Source of the DNA: Frigidibacter mobilis
GTDB taxonomy: Bacteria > Pseudomonadota > Alphaproteobacteria > Rhodobacterales > Rhodobacteraceae
Length of the DNA: 64,000 nt
Reading direction: 5' to 3'
Assembly (NCBI RefSeq): GCF_001620265.1
Contig: NZ_CP012661.1
Span: 1,550,001-1,614,000 of the forward strand
Shown one piece after another: positions 59,161 to 64,000 of this stretch (within the stretch, counting starts at the first letter, position 1; the number at the start of each line of letters is the position of its first letter). The notes under the pieces are model-generated. The model saw only the letters and a list, made by a program, of their open reading frames with translations. It searched no databases and was not told the origin of the DNA. The position numbers were made by a program, and so were the translations under genes.

Positions 59161-60488
59161 GCAGAAGTCTCCTTGTCCAACACCGCGCGCTCGATGAGAA
59201 TTGCACGGAAGTCGTTTACATTGGTGAGGGTGGGGCCGGTCACGACGAGAGTGCCAGCACTTCTAAAGAAGCCGTAAGAGTCGCTGGCAGCCAGCGCATG
59301 CGAGCAGGAAATCCCCGCAGCTTCCGCGCAAGACAGTGTGTCGGGAGCCATTGTAGCACCGGCGTTGTCTTCGGTTCCGTCGATGCCATCAGTGTCGGCA
59401 GCAAGCGCATGGATGCCGGGTTCGCCGGCCAGCGCATGCGTGAGAGATAGAAGGAACTCGCAGTTTCGCCCCCCCCTGCCGCCGCCTCTAACAGTGACGC
59501 TCGTTTCTCCACCTGACAAAAGGATGCAGGGGGCAGTGACCGGTTGACCATATCGACGCACCTGACGCGCGATCCCGGCATGCACGACGGCGACTTCCCG
59601 CGCCTCACCCTCAAGGGCGCTGCCCAGAATAAGCGTTGAGTACCCGGCAACGGCCGCCGCGTCGGCCGCGGCTTCGAGAGCCATCTGCGGATTTGCTATC
59701 AAACGAAAATCGACCTTGCCGCAGGATTCCGGCTTCGGCGTCTCGCTCTCCTCGCTCTCAAGCCAGGCGCGGATTGCCGGACTTGGCTGAATGCCGGTCT
59801 GTTGCAGAACCGCAATCGCATCCTGCCGAGATGTCGGATCGGGCAGCGTGGGTCCCGATGCTATGACCGCGGGGTCGTCGTTCGGGACGTCCGAAATCGC
59901 GAGTGTCACGAGCCGGGCAGGGCCAACATGCCTGATCAGGCGGCCGCCTGCGACAGTCGAGACATGCTTGCGCACACAGTTCATCTGGGCAATCGTCGCG
60001 CCCGAGTTCAGCATGCTTCTTGACAGCGCCTGAAGATCCTCGAGCGCGACACCAGGTGGCGGTGCCACCAGCAGCGATGATGCACCTCCCGAAAGGAGAC
60101 ATAGGACCAAATCGTTCGAGGTCAGATCATCCAAATGGCGCAACATGTCAGCGGTCGCTGTGACGCCGGCCATGTCAGGAACAGGGTGGCCCGCTTCGCG
60201 TACTTCGATACGGTCACAGGCTACACCGTGGCCGTATCTGGTAAGAACGGTACCCTCGAGGGGCCCGGTCCAATGCTGTTCCGCCGCACGCGCCATTGCC
60301 GCTGCGGCCTTCCCTGCACCGATGACGATCGTTCGTCCCTTCGGAGGCGCGGGAAGCGCCGGAGGAACGCAGTGAGCTGGCAAAGCGCTCGCGACTGCTG
60401 CATCGAACAACCGGCGCAATAGATTGGCCGCCTGCGCGGACGTTAGGCCATAGGCCGATATGTCAGCCGATGTCTTCGCTGGATCCAC
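59157..60488 (-). CDS. ttuD: Glycerate 2-kinase, MOFRL family (TtuD-like)
   Basis: A 443-residue protein of the glycerate 2-kinase family, annotated as hydroxypyruvate reductase in older ttu operons. KGRTIVIGAGKAAAAMARAAE, LCLLSGGASSLLVAPP, ARLVTLAISDVPNDDPAVIASGPT, the MOFRL part LSGGETSVTVRGGGRGGRNCEF and AADTDGIDGTEDNAGA are all family blocks. It would phosphorylate D-glycerate to 2-phosphoglycerate, sending the products of tartrate oxidation to glycolysis. It is coupled to ttuC. Confidence 0.9.
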   Translation of the reverse strand: MDPAKTSADISAYGLTSAQAANLLRRLFDAAVASALPAHCVPPALPAPPKGRTIVIGAGKAAAAMARAAEQHWTGPLEGTVLTRYGHGVACDRIEVREAGHPVPDMAGVTATADMLRHLDDLTSNDLVLCLLSGGASSLLVAPPPGVALEDLQALSRSMLNSGATIAQMNCVRKHVSTVAGGRLIRHVGPARLVTLAISDVPNDDPAVIASGPTLPDPTSRQDAIAVLQQTGIQPSPAIRAWLESEESETPKPESCGKVDFRLIANPQMALEAAADAAAVAGYSTLILGSALEGEAREVAVVHAGIARQVRRYGQPVTAPCILLSGGETSVTVRGGGRGGRNCEFLLSLTHALAGEPGIHALAADTDGIDGTEDNAGATMAPDTLSCAEAAGISCSHALAASDSYGFFRSAGTLVVTGPTLTNVNDFRAILIERAVLDKETSA

Positions 60489-60503
60489 GGTTCCTCCTAC
60501 GCC

Positions 60504-61499
60504 TCAGGCCCGCCGGCCATCGGCAACTACGCATTCGGCGAGGGGCGTGCCCCCATCGAATACTGCCACCACGGACCTGGCCGCGACCATGTTCGTCCGC
60601 GCGAGCCCCTCCACCGTAGATGCAGCTGCATGGGGCGTGGCGATAACGTTAGGAAGACGGACAAGCTCCTCGGTGACGGGCTTGTAGGTAGGGTCGCTCT
60701 CGCTGACGTAGACGTCGAGCCCGGCCCCGGCGATGGCGCCCGCCTTGAGGGCAGCCAGAAGGGCGCGATCATCGACCAGCCCCCCGCGCGCCGTATTTAT
60801 CAGGAAGCTGCTAGGTTTCATCTGCGCGATCCGCTCGGCATCGAACATGAAGCGCGTTTCCGCCGTTAGCGGCGCATGAACCGATATATAGTCACTTTCG
60901 CGCGTCAGGGTATCGAGGTTGGTGATCTCGACATTGGGCGCGACACCGGGGGGCAGGTCCCGGCCAGAGACGGCAAGGATACGGCATCTGAAGCCCTGAA
61001 GCCGTTCTGCAAGGCTTCTCCCGATCCTGCCCATGCCAACAATGCCCACGGTGCTTTCAAAGAGATCGCGCCCTGTCAGGATAGAGAAGTCACCCTCGAT
61101 CATCCTTGTCTGGGTCTCTCGGAACCTGTGGCCCACAGCCAGCATCAAAGCGATGGTATGGTCTGCAACCGAGGCATCGTTACCGCCGGCTGCAATGCAG
61201 ACGACCCGGCCAAGGTCGCGCGCAGCGTCCAGATCCACGCGATCATAGCCGACCCCGCGGCGAGAAATCACCTTCAGGTCCGGCAACGCCTTCAGAAGCT
61301 CCCGCGTGACATGGGCATGTCCAACGATCCAGCCGGCAAATCCGTCCAGCAGATTTACGAGGTCATCATGGCTTAACCCGCCGTCCGCCTGGCCGGGCGC
61401 AAACTCGGCGATTGAGACCGCGCAGCCATTGTCACGAAGGTAGCGGATTGTTGCGTCATCGAAAAAACGCTGTGTTACGAGGACGCGTCGGTTCGACAT
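60504..61499 (-). CDS. D-2-hydroxyacid dehydrogenase
   Basis: A 331-residue NAD-dependent dehydrogenase. VISRRGVGYDRVDLDAARDLG, the Rossmann motif VGIVGMGRIGRSLAERLQ, the catalytic Arg in INTARGGLVDDRALLAAL and the catalytic His in IATPHAAASTVEG are present. I use the ATG at 61499, with GGAAGGGC upstream. It lies 15 bp before ttuD and is probably first in the operon. Reduction of hydroxypyruvate to glycerate or oxidation of a D-hydroxyacid is the likely step. Confidence 0.9.
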   Translation of the reverse strand: MSNRRVLVTQRFFDDATIRYLRDNGCAVSIAEFAPGQADGGLSHDDLVNLLDGFAGWIVGHAHVTRELLKALPDLKVISRRGVGYDRVDLDAARDLGRVVCIAAGGNDASVADHTIALMLAVGHRFRETQTRMIEGDFSILTGRDLFESTVGIVGMGRIGRSLAERLQGFRCRILAVSGRDLPPGVAPNVEITNLDTLTRESDYISVHAPLTAETRFMFDAERIAQMKPSSFLINTARGGLVDDRALLAALKAGAIAGAGLDVYVSESDPTYKPVTEELVRLPNVIATPHAAASTVEGLARTNMVAARSVVAVFDGGTPLAECVVADGRRA

Positions 61500-61667
61500 T
61501 TCTGCCCTTCCTTCAACCTGCGATATGCAGGCATCGATAGTCGGGGCCGCAGTTCCTGGCCAATGCTGAAATCCAATAGATCCATGCACGGGAGAGCCAG
61601 GTTCAAGAAAGACCGTGTGAGGTCTGACGGAACAATCCTGTCAGGCCCTTCGTGTTTGCCCTGTTGT

Positions 61668-62579
61668 TCACATGGGCGATTGCAGCTCGTCAGATGATCG
61701 AACCTCACTGATGATACGGGCCCAGAAGGCCTCGGCGGCCACAGACTGGCGGGCCCGCGGACGCCAGAGGCGGATTTCGATCTCGATGCCTTCGTCGGCC
61801 GGATCCGCGCGCATCAAGCGCCCCCCGTCCAGATCATCCTTGACTAAACTCAGCGCTGTCCAGGTGATGCCACGGCCGTCCCGCGCCATCGCCGTCAAGA
61901 CACTTGCAAGATGAGAGGTGAATACCGGATGACGCGGAGGAATGCGGCCTCCGGGTGCACGCGCGGAAGCGAGAATCCGGCCCATGCCGGATTCTGCCGT
62001 AAAAGCCAGCTGCGGGGCGGCACTCGGGTCGGTGTCCTTCAGCAAGGCGGGAGCAGCCACGGGGATGAGGCGATCACACCCCAACCTTACAGCCCGGAAA
62101 TCTGACCCCATCTCGGTGGACGCCGCGTCATGGTGGTGGCAGAGCAGGAATTGGGCCTTGCCTTCAATCATTCGGCGCTCACACGCCACCATATGATCGG
62201 ATGTCAGCGCAATTGTCGCCTGGACGGGCTGCTCAGCCTCCAGCCGGCGCAGCCACTGCGGGAAGAAAGTGAACGAAAGCATGTGGGTAGCAGCAAAGCG
62301 CAACGTCTCGCGGTCTATTGCATCTTCTGAACGTGCTGCAGCTCGACCCAGTTCGAGGCGACGCACCGTTTCTTCTGCCACCTGACGGAACCGCTCGCCC
62401 GCAGCGGTCAGTACGATCCGATGCGTGCGGCGGTCGATAAGCGGCGTCCCCACCCAATCCTCCAGTGACTTGATGCGCCGGCTAAAGCTTGGCTGGCTCA
62501 TCGACCGCGCTTCTGCGGCTCTGGAGAAATTGCTGTGATCGACAAGTGCCAGAAAATCTTCCAGCCATCCTAGGTGCAT
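61668..62579 (-). CDS. LysR-family regulator (TtuA-like by position)
   Basis: A 303-residue LysR regulator with HTH MHLGWLEDFLALVDHSNFSRAAEARSMSQPSFSRRIK and an effector domain containing LRFAATHMLSFTFFPQWLRRLE. It is on the same strand as, and upstream of, the three-gene ttu-like operon (168 bp before it), so it likely controls it. The ttu locus of Agrobacterium also begins with a LysR gene. Confidence 0.88.
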   Translation of the reverse strand: MHLGWLEDFLALVDHSNFSRAAEARSMSQPSFSRRIKSLEDWVGTPLIDRRTHRIVLTAAGERFRQVAEETVRRLELGRAAARSEDAIDRETLRFAATHMLSFTFFPQWLRRLEAEQPVQATIALTSDHMVACERRMIEGKAQFLLCHHHDAASTEMGSDFRAVRLGCDRLIPVAAPALLKDTDPSAAPQLAFTAESGMGRILASARAPGGRIPPRHPVFTSHLASVLTAMARDGRGITWTALSLVKDDLDGGRLMRADPADEGIEIEIRLWRPRARQSVAAEAFWARIISEVRSSDELQSPM

Positions 62580-62864
62580 TGTTCGCTGATCTCCGTCTGT
62601 TTCCCGGGCTGAGATTGAACGCTACATGGAAAACCTAGCGCCGGGGGAGCGTCCCATGCCAGCAGGAATGCGGCATCCCAGACCCGGGGACGCGTTCCGC
62701 CCCCAAATGCAGGGATTAAACTGGCTCCCTTGCGGTGCATCGGCGGCTCGTTCTGCGGCCCGATGGAGAGTGGAATGACTGCGGGCTGCTTCCTCCGGCC
62801 CATTGTCACTTCGACGCGATTCCGACGATGCACGATGCAGAAGCCAGGCGGATCAACCGAACGA

Positions 62865-64000
62865 TCAGCTGCGGTCATGATGAAGCGGCAGGGCGACCCG
62901 TACCCGCAGTCCTCGAGGGTGATTGTCACGCAGCGACAGCTCGCCGCGGTGACCTGCCACGATCTCGGCGGTGATCGCCAATCCCAGCCCGTATCCGCCT
63001 TTCTCTGATCGAGCCGGGCCCAGCTTCGTATACGGCTCCATAACCTTGTCGCGCATCTCGGCGGGTATGCCTGGGCCGTCGTCTGCCACCTCGACGATGG
63101 CAAATCCGCCCTCCTGGCGCAATGTGACGGTGACCCGGGAGCCGAACTTCAGTCCGTTGTCGCATAGGTTGGAAATTGCGCGCATCATTTCGTCGGCGCT
63201 GCATTCGACCTCGAGCCGTTCTGGCCCTTCAAAGAAGATCTGCGCGCCCGTGTCCCAGAAGTCATCGCAGATGGACTGCAGCAGGCTCGACATATCACAG
63301 ATTTCCCAGTCGATCCTGCTGCTGCCATCGCGCAGATAACGCAAGGTGCTTCCGATCATGCGATCAAGCTGGTCGATGTCTGAAAGCGCCTGCTGGCGCC
63401 CGGCCCTGTCTTCCATCCGCTCCACCCGGAGCTTCAGGCGGGTAAGCGGCGTGCGTAGGTCGTGGCTGATCCCCCTGAGCATGCGGTTCCGCGAGTCGAG
63501 CAATCCTTGAATCCGATCTCGCATCTGGTTGAGCGTCCGCGCAAGGTGACGCACTTCGCGCGGTCCGCGCTCTTCGACAGGATCCTTGTTGGACAAGAAG
63601 GCATCGGTATCCGTGATGGATGCTGCCATCCGCCGATGGGCCGTGATACGCCCCAGATCGCAAAAATGGAAAATCCAAGCACCAGGATGCCGGTCGCCAA
63701 AGGGAAGTAAAGAAATTCCCCGCCCGTGCTGCCACCTGATGGTCGTTGGGGAAAGGCAAGCTGCCCGCCGGTGGCCAGCGGAAACAGCACCATTCTTTCG
63801 CCATCGACCCGTGCGACACCTTCCGGTGCCGGAAGGTCCGGACAGCATAGAATAACCTTGGTCCAGTTCAGGCTTTCGGTTCTGCCTGTGTGCAAGGCCT
63901 CTGGCTGCGCCGGCAAGACCCGGCCCTGAATGCCGATTTCGGAAAGCGATTGCAGGTCGCGCTCCAGATCGGCCGCCGACTGATGCCGCATCACCACCGC
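62865..64000 (-). CDS. Sensor histidine kinase, 5' end outside window, frameshifted as given
   Basis: The C-terminal part (one frame, to 62865) has the H box LRGISHDLRTPLTRLKLRVE, N box NLCDNGLKFG, G1 VADDGPGIPAEMRDK and G2 GGYGLGLAITAEIVAGH, as in OmpR-partner kinases. The upstream part in another frame (to 63997) has the membrane helix FPLATGILVLGFSIFAIWGV and the HAMP start SRPI. Continuity is lost near 63627-63642; one added base would read SRPIRRMAASITDTDAF. The start and the likely response-regulator partner lie beyond the window edge. Confidence 0.8.
   Translation of the reverse strand, partial: GGDAASVGGRSGARPAIAFRNRHSGPGLAGAARGLAHRQNRKPELDQGYSMLSGPSGTGRCRTGRWRKNGAVSAGHRRAACLSPTTIRWQHGRGISLLPFGDRHPGAWIFHFCDLGRITAHRRMAASITDTDAFLSNKDPVEERGPREVRHLARTLNQMRDRIQGLLDSRNRMLRGISHDLRTPLTRLKLRVERMEDRAGRQQALSDIDQLDRMIGSTLRYLRDGSSRIDWEICDMSSLLQSICDDFWDTGAQIFFEGPERLEVECSADEMMRAISNLCDNGLKFGSRVTVTLRQEGGFAIVEVADDGPGIPAEMRDKVMEPYTKLGPARSEKGGYGLGLAITAEIVAGHRGELSLRDNHPRGLRVRVALPLHHDRS

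Noticed and set aside
1..64000. CRISPR arrays, long direct repeats or a prophage
   Set aside because: No regularly spaced repeats and no capsid, portal or tail genes were seen. The only mobile traces are in 19.8-23.6 kb.

Overview
The window is high-GC alphaproteobacterial DNA, most likely from a Rhodobacterales member (Paracoccus/Rhodobacter/Gemmobacter-like). The evidence is the rpsB-tsf pair with an S2 starting [19 protein letters not shown], a small Ala/Pro signal-peptide membrane protein common in Rhodobacteraceae, a bdhA-patatin pair, a decayed DUF1403-ScpB module of the kind found on Rhodobacterales replicons, and many tightly overlapping operons. No rRNA, tRNA or CRISPR array was seen.

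Region by region. (1) 0-10 kb looks like core chromosome: a YejA-like peptide-binding protein, a candidate ~76-nt sRNA with its own promoter and terminator, 3-hydroxybutyrate dehydrogenase, a patatin-like lipase, a DUF502 membrane protein, psuK-psuG (pseudouridine breakdown) and rpsB-tsf. (2) 10-19.7 kb is an arsenic locus, all on the minus strand: arsR-arsP-thioredoxin, then aioX-aioS-aioR-aioB-aioA (arsenite sensing and the Mo/Rieske arsenite oxidase), then a DUF2478 protein and a ModE-like regulator that probably serve molybdenum supply. The ars promoter region carries an ArsR-type inverted repeat and a perfect FNR-type box. AioR lacks the sigma-54 contact loop, and aioS appears frameshifted in a G run. 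(3) 19.8-23.6 kb is a graveyard: an IS481-type transposase relic and frameshifted tyrosine recombinase, DUF1403 and scpB genes. (4) 23.7-28.6 kb is a CitE/MaoC/CaiB/acyl-CoA-dehydrogenase operon with a divergent LysR gene, matching the Pseudomonas itaconate degradation gene set. (5) 28.7-30.8 kb holds a quinone oxidoreductase and an AraC regulator.

(6) 31.0-42.8 kb is one long plus-strand operon: alpha/beta hydrolase, CapA-like phosphoesterase, a family 5 binding protein whose two halves appear circularly permuted, a complete Dpp/Opp-type ABC importer, an M28-like and an M20 metallopeptidase, an Old-Yellow-Enzyme oxidoreductase and a RidA remnant. It looks like import and hydrolysis of an unidentified amide or peptide-like compound. 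(7) 42.9-52.4 kb is a mosaic of small regulator/enzyme pairs (AraC-SDR, TetR-RidA, WYL-DUF1761, LysR-NTF2/Atu4866, AraC-SDR). (8) 52.5-62.6 kb is organic-acid catabolism: a CitMHS-type transporter, a GntR regulator, an AtuA/DUF1446-DUF4387 pair, a class II aldolase, then on the minus strand a tartrate/malate-type dehydrogenase, a glycerate 2-kinase, a D-2-hydroxyacid dehydrogenase and a LysR regulator. (9) The window ends inside a sensor histidine kinase that is also frameshifted as given.

The candidates most likely to be undescribed are the sRNA at 1970-2045, the permuted binding protein and its hydrolase operon, the AioR variant without its sigma-54 loop, and the DUF1446-DUF4387 hydroxy-acid module.
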